A stretch of DNA of 20,585 nucleotides from Ignavibacteria bacterium UBA4661 (GCA_002405405.1 DHLT01000098.1:1567-22151); one strand, 5' to 3'. Positions 1-8,260 are shown, counted from the stretch's first letter. A program made the numbers and translations. Notes: generated from the sequence alone by a model not told the origin.

Positions 1-1
1 A

Positions 2-235
2 CGGCTCTACACCTTGCGTCAATGGGTACGACGCGGACGGCACAATTACTTGTATGCTACCGGTCATATTGAATCGCGTCCGAATCGCCCTGATGCACTG
101 AATTTTGAGGAATATGAAGGCAATGTTGTTTCCGCCGGTCATACGTTCATTGGCTTTGTGTATTCCCGCGAACTACAATTTGGCGGCTACGATGCAATTG
201 TCGGCGTGGCACGAGCAAATACATTAGGACGATAG
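2..235 (+). CDS. C-terminal end of an unrecognised protein (5' truncated by window edge)
   Basis: The frame is open from the first bases of the window to a TAG stop at 233-235, so this is the last ~77 residues of a gene that starts upstream. The apparent TTG start at 14 is not needed, because the frame continues to the edge. The visible part is rich in aromatic and charged residues (GHIESRPNRPDALNFEEYEG, then FIGFVYSRELQFGGYDAIVG), which suggests a folded, beta-rich domain. I see no membrane segment and recognise no family motif. Only three bases separate its stop from the start of the downstream RNA methyltransferase gene, so the two are probably cotranscribed. I cannot assign a function. 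Coding status is supported by the operon-like spacing and the absence of a competing frame. Confidence 0.6.
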   Translation, partial: RLYTLRQWVRRGRHNYLYATGHIESRPNRPDALNFEEYEGNVVSAGHTFIGFVYSRELQFGGYDAIVGVARANTLGR

Positions 236-238
236 CAC

Positions 239-799
239 ATGCACCATTCTCTCACAAAATTAAGCCATGCTGACTTGCTTCTGCAACGACTGAACATCGA
301 AGAAGCACAACATACACAACGCCATGCAATTGGTTTAATACTGCCAAATATCCGCAGTTTGTATAATGTTGGTTCTCTCTTTCGTACGGCAGATTCTGCC
401 CTGCTTTCTGAGATTATTCTTTGTGGCTATACGCCTACTCCCCCACGCAAAGAAATTGAGAAAACAGCTCTTGGTGCAGTTGATACTGTACCATGGCGGT
501 ATATGGAGAATACAAGCGATGCGATTATGCATGTCAAAGCACAAGGCGCAACAGTACTTGCCCTTGAAATGACGACACATAGTCGCTCCTATACCTCGCT
601 CGTTAAAGAAGATTTTCCACTGTATATCATACCGGGGAATGAAATTACGGGCGTTGATGCCGATATCCTTCAATGTTGTGATGGTGCGATTGATATACCC
701 ATGTATGGTGTCAAGCATTCGCTGAATGTTGCAATTGCTACCGGCATTGCTGTGTACGAAGCAGTGCGTATCTACCGTTCGTTGTATATTCAACCTTGA
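239..799 (+). CDS. SpoU/TrmH-family RNA 2'-O-methyltransferase
   Basis: This 186-residue protein has the three signature motifs of SPOUT (SpoU/TrmH) methyltransferases, which transfer a methyl group from S-adenosylmethionine to a ribose 2'-OH in tRNA or rRNA. Motif 1 is NIRSLYNVGSLFRTAD (residues 37-52), including the catalytic-type Asn and Arg49. Motif 2 is the GNEITGVD stretch (about 133-140). Motif 3 is IPMYGVKHSLNVAIATGIAV (about 153-172), which forms the trefoil-knot SAM pocket. There is no N-terminal RNA-binding extension, and the length fits the short single-domain members. The sequence does not reveal the target nucleotide, so I give no symbol. The ATG lies three bases after the upstream stop, and exodeoxyribonuclease III follows on the same strand. 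Confidence 0.93.
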   Translation: MHHSLTKLSHADLLLQRLNIEEAQHTQRHAIGLILPNIRSLYNVGSLFRTADSALLSEIILCGYTPTPPRKEIEKTALGAVDTVPWRYMENTSDAIMHVKAQGATVLALEMTTHSRSYTSLVKEDFPLYIIPGNEITGVDADILQCCDGAIDIPMYGVKHSLNVAIATGIAVYEAVRIYRSLYIQP

Positions 800-863
800 T
801 TCTTTCATCATCATGCACTTTGCTGATGTACTATTTTCTCATCATATTCTCGCTCTCGCACAC

Positions 864-1700
864 ATGGCAACATCTCTTTCTATCGTTTCATGGAATATCA
901 ATGGTATCCGCGCTGTGTGGAAGCGTGGCGATTTTCAGGACTTTATCACCAAATATCAACCTGATATTCTCTGCGTGCAAGAAACAAAAGCAGAGCCAAG
1001 CCAGTTACCTGAAGAATTAACGCAAGAGGGATCCATTGTTAATGGATATCATGTTACCTATCACTCCTGCTCTCGACGTAAAGGATATAGCGGTGTAGCA
1101 ACCTTTTCAAAGATAAAACCTGTACACAGTACTGTCGGGTTCGGTATCGAGCGATTTGATATTGAGGGGCGTGTCGTACAAAGTGATTTTGAGGACTTTG
1201 TCTTGCTGAATGTGTATTTCCCCAATGGACAGGTCAAAGGAGACGAACATCGTATTGATGCAGAGGAGGCAGAAAGCCGGCGCGCACGCTTGCAATACAA
1301 GCTTGATTTTTATGATGCTTTGTTTGCACACTGCGCCACTTTGCGCAAGCAAGGACGAAAACTCATCGTATCGGGTGATTACAATACAGCACACCATGAG
1401 ATTGATTTAGCACGTCCGAAAGAAAATATCAACACAACAGGCTTTCTTGAAAGCGAACGTCTTAAACTCGATGATATTGTAGCACAGGGCTATGTTGATA
1501 CTTTTCGCGAGTTTAATTCTGAACCACATAACTATACATGGTGGAGTATGCAGCAGCGTGCCCGAGAAAGAAATATCGGCTGGCGTATCGATTATCACTT
1601 TGTTACAAGCGACCTTTTACCGAAATTGTCATCCGCATCTCTTCATCCTGATGTTGTAGGTTCGGATCATTGTCCGGTAACAATTACATTGGCAGTATAA
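864..1700 (+). CDS. xth: Exodeoxyribonuclease III (AP endonuclease, ExoIII family)
   Basis: A 278-residue enzyme of base-excision repair that cleaves the phosphodiester bond 5' of abasic sites and removes 3' blocking groups. The EEP-fold motifs are all present: VSWNINGIRA (8-17), the metal-binding Glu40 in QETK, a tyrosine in NVYFPNG (Tyr118, equivalent to the active-site Tyr), SGDYN (170-174, with Asp172 and Asn174), and the C-terminal GSDHCPV with the Asp268/His269 pair. I chose the ATG at 864 because the VSWN strand begins a few residues later, as is usual in the family. An in-frame ATG at 813 would add 17 residues without homology. The gene starts 64 bases after the methyltransferase, and the histidine-kinase gene follows after 30 bases. 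The variant xthA versus exoA cannot be decided here. Confidence 0.95.
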   Translation: MATSLSIVSWNINGIRAVWKRGDFQDFITKYQPDILCVQETKAEPSQLPEELTQEGSIVNGYHVTYHSCSRRKGYSGVATFSKIKPVHSTVGFGIERFDIEGRVVQSDFEDFVLLNVYFPNGQVKGDEHRIDAEEAESRRARLQYKLDFYDALFAHCATLRKQGRKLIVSGDYNTAHHEIDLARPKENINTTGFLESERLKLDDIVAQGYVDTFREFNSEPHNYTWWSMQQRARERNIGWRIDYHFVTSDLLPKLSSASLHPDVVGSDHCPVTITLAV

Positions 1701-1730
1701 TACTTTTTAATTTTTATATACTTTCCCTCC

Positions 1731-3644
1731 ATGCAACAACTCCGTCGTGCTCTATATATTTTCATGCTTGTATTTGCAGGAGTATCCCTGTCAAGCATGG
1801 GTGTGTGGGGACAATTCAGGAAAATTGACAGTCTGCGCATGGTATTGTACACTGCCAAAGACAAAAAACAAGTTGATGTGCTGAATGAACTTGCCAGTCA
1901 ATATTGGCGTGTAGCACCGGATTCTGCAAAAGAATTTGCTCAAAGAGCATACAAACAAGCCACCGATTTAAATTATGATAAAGGGCGTGCTCAAGCGTTA
2001 AACAATGAAGGTGCGGTGTACTTTGTCAAAGGAATTTATGTACGAAGTTTAGAACTTCATTTTCAGGCGCTTGCTATTGCTGAGGCACTGAATGATGATC
2101 CTGAAGCGGCTCTTTCTCTTCGGCGTATCGGGAATGTTTATCTCGATCAAAACAATAATGAAAAAGGTCGGGAATTCTACAGCAAAGCTTTAAAATATCT
2201 CAGTAAAATCAACGATTATGATGCCCTCGCCTCGACTCTTAACAATATTGGCGTGTCGTATGTACCTGAGAAAAATTTTACGGCAGCACTCGATTATTTG
2301 AATCAAGGTCTCCGTGCGGCAATACAATCACGCCTGCCACAAACACTCGCTATTGTCTATACTTCGCTTGGTGAAACCTATCTTGCTCAAGGAAGCCCTG
2401 ATAAAGCATTATCCTATCTCAAAAAAGCTTTGGAAGAAAGTTTACAGGATGGGGAACTAGATACACGCGCCTATATCCAAATTCATATTGGCAAATGTTA
2501 TCTGCATTTACACAAGTATGAAGAAGCGGCACAATACGCCAAAGAAGGACTAAAGCTGAGTCGCTCGCTCGAGTCGCGCAATACTATGTCCATCGGCTAC
2601 TCTGTTCTTGCTGATATTTATATAGCTAAACATGACAGTTCTACAGCATTCATCTATGAAAAAGCATATGCCGATTTGCGTGATACTATCATGAATCAAG
2701 AAAGTATTCGACGTATTCAGCAACTTCAATCCACCTATGAAATCGAAGCGAAAAACCGAGAAATTCTTCTCCTGCAAAGCGAGCAAGAATTATCCTCTCT
2801 TTGGCGTAATTCTTTGATTGCCGGATTGATTGGTATGATTGTCGTCGTTATTTTGGTCGTCAATCGTATCCGTATTGAGCATAAAGCCGAACTTACTCTA
2901 CAAATCAAAAATGATGAACTTGCTGCTACAGCAACACAGTTGGAGGCGGTGAATAATGAGAAGAATGAGTTTATAGGTATTGTCGCCCATGACCTCAAAA
3001 ATCCTCTCAGCAATATCAAAGGTATTGCATCGGTATTGGAAGATCCTACAACCTCAACTGAGGAAGTGCGAGAATTTGCCAGCATCATCCGTGAAACATC
3101 GGAAAAAATGTTCGAGCTGATTCAAAACCTCCTTGATGTTAATCGTATCGAACGCGGCGGTATTACTTTTACCCTTGCACCATTTGTACCAAACCTCATG
3201 GTAGCAAAAGTCGTTGAGGACTACGCACGTCGCGCACATCAAAAAGCCATTACGATTCGCTATGAAAACACTCTCCCCGAGGAGTACTATGCCGTTGCTG
3301 ACGATAAATCATATTTTCAAGTCATTGAGAATATTATTTCCAATGCTGTAAAATACTCTCCCTATGGCAAAAATATTTATGTGCGTTTGCTCTTACATAA
3401 GAACAATGTACGTCTTGAAGTACAAGATGAAGGTCCCGGTCTCACGCCCGAAGACTTAAGTAAACTCTTCGGAAAATTTGCACGCTTATCAGCGCAACCA
3501 ACCGGCGGTGAACATTCTACGGGACTTGGTTTATCGATTGTCAAAAAATTGGTTGAAGCAATGAATGGTACCATTTGGTGCGAAAGTGAATATGGTAAAG
3601 GTGCAATGTTTATTGTAGAATTTCCCTCTCAACGCATTGGTTAG
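1731..3644 (+). CDS. TPR-containing sensor histidine kinase
   Basis: A 637-residue membrane-bound sensor kinase. It begins with a signal peptide (1 to about 27) and a periplasmic array of tetratricopeptide repeats (about 45-320, with repeated units such as ALNNEGAVYFVKG, LNNIGVSYVPEKNFTAALDYL and AIVYTSLGETYLAQGSPDKAL). A short coiled-coil segment leads into one transmembrane helix (about 361-379) and a second coiled coil. The cytoplasmic part has a HisKA domain with H-box VAHDLKNPLSNIKG (phospho-acceptor His420) and a HATPase_c domain with the N box IENIISNAVKYSP (532-544), the DEGPG box (566-570) and the TGLGLSIVKKL G box (597-607). TPR sensor kinases of this plan are common in Bacteroidota. 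No response regulator is encoded within the window, so it is an orphan kinase here. The ligand is unknown. Confidence 0.95.
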   Translation: MQQLRRALYIFMLVFAGVSLSSMGVWGQFRKIDSLRMVLYTAKDKKQVDVLNELASQYWRVAPDSAKEFAQRAYKQATDLNYDKGRAQALNNEGAVYFVKGIYVRSLELHFQALAIAEALNDDPEAALSLRRIGNVYLDQNNNEKGREFYSKALKYLSKINDYDALASTLNNIGVSYVPEKNFTAALDYLNQGLRAAIQSRLPQTLAIVYTSLGETYLAQGSPDKALSYLKKALEESLQDGELDTRAYIQIHIGKCYLHLHKYEEAAQYAKEGLKLSRSLESRNTMSIGYSVLADIYIAKHDSSTAFIYEKAYADLRDTIMNQESIRRIQQLQSTYEIEAKNREILLLQSEQELSSLWRNSLIAGLIGMIVVVILVVNRIRIEHKAELTLQIKNDELAATATQLEAVNNEKNEFIGIVAHDLKNPLSNIKGIASVLEDPTTSTEEVREFASIIRETSEKMFELIQNLLDVNRIERGGITFTLAPFVPNLMVAKVVEDYARRAHQKAITIRYENTLPEEYYAVADDKSYFQVIENIISNAVKYSPYGKNIYVRLLLHKNNVRLEVQDEGPGLTPEDLSKLFGKFARLSAQPTGGEHSTGLGLSIVKKLVEAMNGTIWCESEYGKGAMFIVEFPSQRIG

Positions 3645-3673
3645 GTCTTTCTATTCTTTTCTGCTTTTTGTGT

Positions 3674-4144
3674 ATGTACATTATCACCGACCTTCTTGAT
3701 CTTTTACACGAACCACTCCTCGAAGAATTACTCCATACTCTACGCCCCGACACACAGCCTCTATGGGGTCGCATGACTGCTCAACACATGGTTGAACATG
3801 TTGGTGTTACAATGGAATACATGACCAATAAAAGAATTGCCCAGCTCTCGACACCCGAAGATCGCATTCCACTCATGAAACGTTTTCTTGCAAGCGACAA
3901 GGAATTACAACAGAATTTTATTTCACCTGTTATTGGTGATATTATTCCCGATCTTCTTACAAACAATCTTGATGAAGCACGTGCACTCTTTTGGCAAGAA
4001 TGGCATGACTGGAAAGCATTTCTTGAAACACCTTCGCCACAATCTATGCACCCTGTTTTCGGCTTACTGAATCGAGAGGAAATTATTCGCGCGAATGCAA
4101 AACATCTTCGCCATCACTTTAAACAGTTTGGTTTAGTGTCGTAG
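3674..4144 (+). CDS. DUF1569 / DinB-like four-helix protein
   Basis: A 156-residue protein. I start it at the ATG at 3674; the frame also contains a TTG at 3668, which I consider less likely. The features I associate with DUF1569 of the DinB/YfiT superfamily are the segment LWGRMTAQHMVEHVGVTMEY near residues 31-50 and, near the C-terminus, MHPVFGLLNREEIIRANAKH followed by LRHHFKQFGL. The first His (in QHMVEH) and the C-terminal His cluster are in the places where DinB-like proteins bind a metal. Some DinB-superfamily members are thiol-dependent transferases, but this subgroup has no firm function. It follows the histidine kinase by 29 bases and may be cotranscribed with it. It converges on the lipoprotein gene, whose restored stop is only 22 bases away. 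Confidence 0.8.
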   Translation: MYIITDLLDLLHEPLLEELLHTLRPDTQPLWGRMTAQHMVEHVGVTMEYMTNKRIAQLSTPEDRIPLMKRFLASDKELQQNFISPVIGDIIPDLLTNNLDEARALFWQEWHDWKAFLETPSPQSMHPVFGLLNREEIIRANAKHLRHHFKQFGLVS

Positions 4145-4166
4145 CAAAAGAGTACAATGATATTTC

Positions 4167-4350
4167 TCATGGCACGTAGCGGGTTGCCGGTGCTGAATTT
4201 TGGATCAACACAGCATACTGATAATAATCAGTTGTTACTGCACCGCTACGCTGAAATTGTGTATCGGTTGCTAACCACAACAAGTATCTGCTAAACGGCG
4301 ATTCGCCACGCACAGGAGTCTGCAAACGCACAAGATGCGCCGTAGGGGGG
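4167..4350 (-). other. Displaced C-terminal coding segment of the EreA-like lipoprotein, beyond a C6 (minus-strand) frameshift
   Basis: Directly after the run of six G on the plus strand (4345-4350, six C on the coding strand), the alternative frame stays open to a TGA at 4167-4169. It encodes a convincing tail: TAHLVRLQTPVRGESPFSRY, then LLWLATDTQFQRS, then DYYQYAVLIQNSAPATRYVP. The DYYQYAVLIQNS end resembles the last beta strand of erythromycin-esterase-like proteins. Adding one C to the run (seven instead of six) joins the two parts into one 430-residue protein whose gene ends 22 bases from the convergent DUF1569 gene. Possible explanations are a one-base deletion in the organism, a homopolymer error in the consensus, or -1 slippage by the ribosome on the C run. 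Confidence 0.75.
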
Positions 4351-5458
4351 TTAACGATGCCGCAATGAAAGAATCTAATGCCTTCTCCGGCGAAGAGTAG
4401 TCATCGAACCGCTGTGCAGAGCCATTATCACGATTCATCAAACTGCAATTTTGGTAGATATACGCAATCGAAATCATTCTGCCGCGCACAGGAGAATTCA
4501 CTGCCGTTGCCAGTACTGAACCATTCCACAAAATGTTGTCATTCGCACGAGTTTGATAAATATGATTGCGCCCCCATTCACCATACATTTTCCCTTTAGG
4601 CAATGTCGGATAGATCCGTATGAAATTGCTGTACATGTAGTTATCGCGGACACGATTGAAATCATCGCCCGAACGAGAGTACACATCGATAGTTTGAATC
4701 AGATTATCCACCAAGAAATCCAAATTGAAAAAATTACTGCCCATATACTGTTGATATACCGCACGATGAGCATCAATGCTGGCGCGGAGTGCTTGACATC
4801 GTTGCAGTAATTGCGCAGAGGTAAAGTTCGTAGCAAAAAGCATGGTCAATCCTTGCAAGGCATCACTGATACTGGCGGGTGCAGGGGTTGCAGGAAGAAT
4901 CGTACGTAAATACCGCAACGCAGTGTAGTGCTGATGTTCGATATCCGTTCCTACCACTCGAATACGCTGTGCAGGAGCGAGCGATTGATTGTATGCACGA
5001 AGCTTACGCCAAAATTCAAATCCTTCTTTATGATATGCCGCAGTCCCACGAAACTGATCATACAATGCTCGGAGCATTGTTTCATCACCTTGATCGAGAT
5101 AAAGATTAATAAACTCACAAAACGCAAAAGAAAATTCAGGCACACAATACTTGATACCGGCTCGCTGGTGGAAATACTGCAAAAGCAAAAAATTGACATC
5201 TTCATTCAGAGCAACAGAGTGATTCTCTCCCGTCATAAAAAAATCATTATCTGCAATCACTGATTCTAACATCATGGCAGAGCCCGGATTATTAAAATCT
5301 AATGCTTGCGTGTTTTGTGCCGTAAATGCTCGGGCTTCTTGTGCTTCTGCCGTTCCACTAAGATCGGTCGAAGAACACCCTGCTATCATACCGAAAAAAA
5401 GAACAATAATAACGAACGCAACAGCCTGAAGTGGTCGAAGTCTGGCACTAAAAAGCAT
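4271..5458 (-). CDS. Erythromycin-esterase-like (EreA/ChaN superfamily) lipoprotein, frameshifted near its 3' end
   Basis: As read, this encodes 395 residues. I chose the start at 5458 because it gives a compact lipoprotein signal peptide ending in IAGC (lipobox Cys28). In-frame ATGs also exist further up, to the frame start at 5521. The mature part matches the layout of the erythromycin-esterase-like superfamily: TGENHSVALNEDV (Glu78, His80), VPEFSFAFCEFINLYLDQGD (Glu108), the VGTDIEHQHYTALRYL segment, RDNYMYSNF, and KMYGEWGRNHIYQ (His299). Those Glu and His residues are where the family keeps its catalytic or metal-binding residues. Resistance esterase activity should not be assumed, since most members are uncharacterised hydrolases. 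From about residue 371 the protein turns into an unlikely Cys/Arg-rich tail (RRILCVCRLLCVANRRLADTCCG). The plausible C-terminus is in another frame; see the separate entry at 4167-4350. Confidence 0.8.
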   Translation of the reverse strand: MLFSARLRPLQAVAFVIIVLFFGMIAGCSSTDLSGTAEAQEARAFTAQNTQALDFNNPGSAMMLESVIADNDFFMTGENHSVALNEDVNFLLLQYFHQRAGIKYCVPEFSFAFCEFINLYLDQGDETMLRALYDQFRGTAAYHKEGFEFWRKLRAYNQSLAPAQRIRVVGTDIEHQHYTALRYLRTILPATPAPASISDALQGLTMLFATNFTSAQLLQRCQALRASIDAHRAVYQQYMGSNFFNLDFLVDNLIQTIDVYSRSGDDFNRVRDNYMYSNFIRIYPTLPKGKMYGEWGRNHIYQTRANDNILWNGSVLATAVNSPVRGRMISIAYIYQNCSLMNRDNGSAQRFDDYSSPEKALDSFIAASLTPLRRILCVCRLLCVANRRLADTCCG

Positions 5459-5524
5459 AATAATAGTATTGAGAGTACGACGAAAAACAATCATGATCGG
5501 CATATGGTGAATGGTACACAACGC

Positions 5525-5552
5525 TTATCTCTATGGGTGTGTCTTGAGATAA
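5525..5552. promoter_or_regulatory. Inverted repeat upstream of the EreA-like lipoprotein gene
   Basis: TTATCTC (5525-5531) and GAGATAA (5546-5552) form a perfect 7-bp inverted repeat around 14 bases. Allowing one bulged A, the stem extends outward by CGC/GCG to 10 bp. It lies about 66 bases upstream of the chosen start of the lipoprotein gene, in the 201-base gap before the GT2 gene. No T-run follows on the minus strand, so it does not look like a terminator for the glycosyltransferase operon, which in any case ends downstream of it. It could be an operator or a 5' leader hairpin. No transcription factor can be named. Confidence 0.3.
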
Positions 5553-5659
5553 AGCGCGACTTAGAGCTATTGTACGAACTTCATGATAAAAAGTTTCTGA
5601 AAGAAAACAAGATGCTCGTGTATAGAGGGAGTTCCTCAAACATTTCTTCGGTATAATCT

Positions 5660-6586
5660 CTATACGTCAATCGTTGCAACAAAGTCGGCGAGCACATGTG
5701 CAGAACTATCCACGCGATGCTTGCGTACAATTTTCATAACAAGAAACCGTCGCAAAACATACACTTTCCATGCAGGGAACCATTTAGCGTAGAGCTTCAA
5801 TAACGAGCGATAGTACTCTTTACGAATTGTTATGCTACGCACCTCGGTGCTTGCACTGCCGCTATGAATAATTTTCGCTTGTGGCACAACAACAACCTTA
5901 TATCCATGTCGTCGCATTGCCAGAGCAATATCTTCTTCTTCGCAGTACAAAAAGTATCGTGTATCTAAACCTCCTGTCGCATGGTATGCTGTCATACGGA
6001 CGAACATTGCTGCACCGCTTACTACTTGAACCGATATTGGTACATCATACTCATCAGAAAGCGGTGGAAGAATACTTCCACGTACCAGCGCCAACAAACG
6101 CATCATACCCCTTCCGGCTATCTTGTACGCGAGAGTCGGGTAATACTCGGCTGTTTGGTGCGGTGTACCATCATCATTGTAAAGTTGAGGCGAGGCAAGC
6201 CCTATCTCTGTATGCGCACGTAAATACTCACACAGTATGGAAGCGCAATCATTCATCAAGAGTGTATCACTGTTGAGTATCCACACATACTCGGCAATAA
6301 TCCCCGCTTGCAGTGCATGACCAATACCAATAGCATGGCCTCCGGCAAAACCACTATTTTCTTGATGCAGAACAATGTGCGCAATCTTTACATGCTCTTT
6401 TTGCCATGCTTCAAGAATAGCAGAATCCTCCTCGCCGGAGTTATTATCCGTTATCACGATATACAATCGTAGGGCAGAAGATGTATGGTCTATGATTGAC
6501 TGTACACAATCGAGCGTACGGCGTGCCGTGCGATAATTGACAATGCTGACAAGAACATCATACTGTGTTGCCATGGGGTACATCAT
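5660..6586 (-). CDS. Family 2 glycosyltransferase (rhamnosyltransferase-like)
   Basis: A 308-residue GT-A fold enzyme with the family 2 signature order: VSIVNYRTARRTLDCVQSI (nucleotide-binding first strand, 13-31), TDNNSGEED (47-54), ENSGFAGGHAIGIGHAL (76-92), the DxD-like NSD in VWILNSDTLL (101-110), and the acceptor/catalytic region GLDTRYFLYCEEEDIALAMR (206-225), whose EED is typical of rhamnosyl- and related transferases that build cell-surface polysaccharides. It probably adds a nucleotide-activated sugar to a lipid-linked glycan at the cytoplasmic membrane face. The sugar and acceptor cannot be read from the sequence. The start codon overlaps the stop of the upstream membrane glycosyltransferase in an ATGA arrangement (6583-6586), so the two are cotranscribed and probably translationally coupled. 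In-frame ATGs at codons 2 and 5 are alternative starts. Confidence 0.93.
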   Translation of the reverse strand: MMYPMATQYDVLVSIVNYRTARRTLDCVQSIIDHTSSALRLYIVITDNNSGEEDSAILEAWQKEHVKIAHIVLHQENSGFAGGHAIGIGHALQAGIIAEYVWILNSDTLLMNDCASILCEYLRAHTEIGLASPQLYNDDGTPHQTAEYYPTLAYKIAGRGMMRLLALVRGSILPPLSDEYDVPISVQVVSGAAMFVRMTAYHATGGLDTRYFLYCEEEDIALAMRRHGYKVVVVPQAKIIHSGSASTEVRSITIRKEYYRSLLKLYAKWFPAWKVYVLRRFLVMKIVRKHRVDSSAHVLADFVATIDV

Positions 6587-8235
6587 TCAACAACCTTATA
6601 GATAATACTGGTCAGATTGACATTATATTTTGGATTCAGCCGATACACAATATCATCAAGCAAACTCGGTGTAATCGTTCTTTGCGGTTGCAAATGTTTT
6701 CGCAAAAGTCTTTGTAGACGTTCGACTCGCCCGGAATGATCATTCATACCAATGACTAGCACATAGTTAATCGCTGTATGGTTCTGCTGTACAGAATCAA
6801 TCTCTCTCCGCAATCGCATATATGCAGAGTCACCAACCACACCGTCATTTTCCGTCGTAATGATTGGCAAAGTACGTGGCACAAGAGGTGAGCGGTACAA
6901 ATACATGATCGGCAAATGCGCGTTCTCACGAACACCATCGACCAAGAGTGCATGTAGATCATCGCGCTCCGACAACCATGTCAATGTTTCAACACGTGCT
7001 TTTTTACTATATGTCAAGGTAAAGAGAACAAGCAAACAAGTATTGATGACCCAATACCATACCATCAAAGCCCGTGCATATCGCCCTCGCTCTCTGTAGC
7101 TATACCAAGCCACCACACATGCAGTCAGCAATGCAGGTATTGCGGGAAGAATAAATCGTTCTTGTTTATTCGGATAGAATGAATGGACAACGATAAATGC
7201 AAGTGCAGGAAGAACAACATACAACCATGCGTGAGCATTCTGCCAAGATGTCGTACTCGTCGATAACTGAGTAGTCTTCGGCTGCCATGCTTGTCGCACG
7301 AGCACCCCAATATGCCGTACCAAGCGATACAAAAGAATGAGTGATGTTGGCGGTACAAGCAAACCGATTACGAGCAAAAGATAATTGTACCATGCACCAC
7401 TTGTATAGTCATTGCCATGCGTAGCATTGTACTTTGTGTATGCCAAAAACTGTGCGAAAGGTTTACCCCAAATCAGCCAGTCAGCAGTACCATGAATTGC
7501 TGTTGCTACAAGCACTGCCCCCATACCAAAAAGAATGCTCCGCAGAACATTATATCGTGTCAGCAAAAGCAATCCTACCACACCTGTCATCACGATAGTT
7601 TGATACCGAAAAACAAATGCTAAACCAAAACACATCCCTGCCACCACGATCAACCGAGCCGAATCAAGACGTATTGCACGAAGCACATATAACAACCCCA
7701 TCATAAGTGGCGGGATGCAAATGATCTCGATAAGATTGCGCACAGACATAAAAGGCATAATCCATAACAGAGCAACCGATAATCCCGCACGCCATGCAAT
7801 CGCCTTAGAGCATTCATGCCCTTGTGTTAATTCCTCTGCAATACGATAGGACGCATAGACAACGATAAGAGAATACAGCGCGTGAACAAAGCGAATCACC
7901 AACATAAACTCCTGCGGTTTTTCCATACCGATCAGCACGGAAAAACGCATAAGGCAATGATTGATAAAAGGATATGCAATACTATGCCCCGGCGGATCAC
8001 CTGTACCATCATTATAAAACCAATTCCCCCAGTTCGGTAAGAACCAATGCCACGATACATCCTGTAGGGTAAAATGATCATCACTCATCGCATATCCTTT
8101 AGCAAAAAACACTGCCAACAAACGCGGTATAAACGCAATGCACAGCAAAAGCATAATAGGATTCTGCTGATATGCCTCATGCCACCATGCCCTACAGCGT
8201 GCAATCAATGATGACGATGATGGAGAATATTTCAT
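6583..8235 (-). CDS. GT22-like integral-membrane glycosyltransferase (GT-C fold)
   Basis: A 550-residue polytopic membrane protein with about ten hydrophobic segments up to residue ~410 and a soluble C-terminal domain of ~140 residues. The first extracytoplasmic loop begins with an acidic Asp pair (Asp52-Asp53 in AMSDDHFTLQ), the usual metal/phosphosugar site of GT-C enzymes. HSFYPNKQERFILPAIP (351-367) is a variant of the conserved HKE-RF-P motif of GT22 mannosyltransferases (the Alg9/PIG-B type). Such enzymes use a polyprenyl-phosphate-linked sugar on the outer side of the membrane. Mannose as donor is inferred only from family resemblance, and GT39/ArnT-like use of other sugars remains possible. 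It is the first gene of a two-gene operon with the GT2 gene, which it overlaps by four bases. Its promoter should lie in the divergent region with mltD. Confidence 0.85.
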   Translation of the reverse strand: MKYSPSSSSLIARCRAWWHEAYQQNPIMLLLCIAFIPRLLAVFFAKGYAMSDDHFTLQDVSWHWFLPNWGNWFYNDGTGDPPGHSIAYPFINHCLMRFSVLIGMEKPQEFMLVIRFVHALYSLIVVYASYRIAEELTQGHECSKAIAWRAGLSVALLWIMPFMSVRNLIEIICIPPLMMGLLYVLRAIRLDSARLIVVAGMCFGLAFVFRYQTIVMTGVVGLLLLTRYNVLRSILFGMGAVLVATAIHGTADWLIWGKPFAQFLAYTKYNATHGNDYTSGAWYNYLLLVIGLLVPPTSLILLYRLVRHIGVLVRQAWQPKTTQLSTSTTSWQNAHAWLYVVLPALAFIVVHSFYPNKQERFILPAIPALLTACVVAWYSYRERGRYARALMVWYWVINTCLLVLFTLTYSKKARVETLTWLSERDDLHALLVDGVRENAHLPIMYLYRSPLVPRTLPIITTENDGVVGDSAYMRLRREIDSVQQNHTAINYVLVIGMNDHSGRVERLQRLLRKHLQPQRTITPSLLDDIVYRLNPKYNVNLTSIIYKVVE

Positions 8236-8260
8236 AGCATCTCACAAAAAAATAAAGTTG

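Noticed and set aside
335..814. 159-codon minus-strand frame opposite the RNA methyltransferase
   Set aside because: It lies entirely antisense to a gene with clear SpoU motifs, is rich in Cys, His and Ile in a way typical of shadow frames, and shows no domain.
3642..3644. General reassignment of TAG to an amino acid, suggested by the birA interruption
   Set aside because: TAG ends the first partial gene, the histidine kinase and the DUF1569 gene at sensible positions, so TAG is a working stop in this genome.
4553..5263. Several plus-strand frames of 76-111 codons opposite the EreA-like lipoprotein
   Set aside because: The minus strand has continuous family motifs here, and the opposite frames have erratic composition and overlap each other.
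5652..5657. Plus-strand TATAAT between the EreA-like gene and the GT2 gene
   Set aside because: No plus-strand gene lies downstream; both neighbours are on the minus strand.
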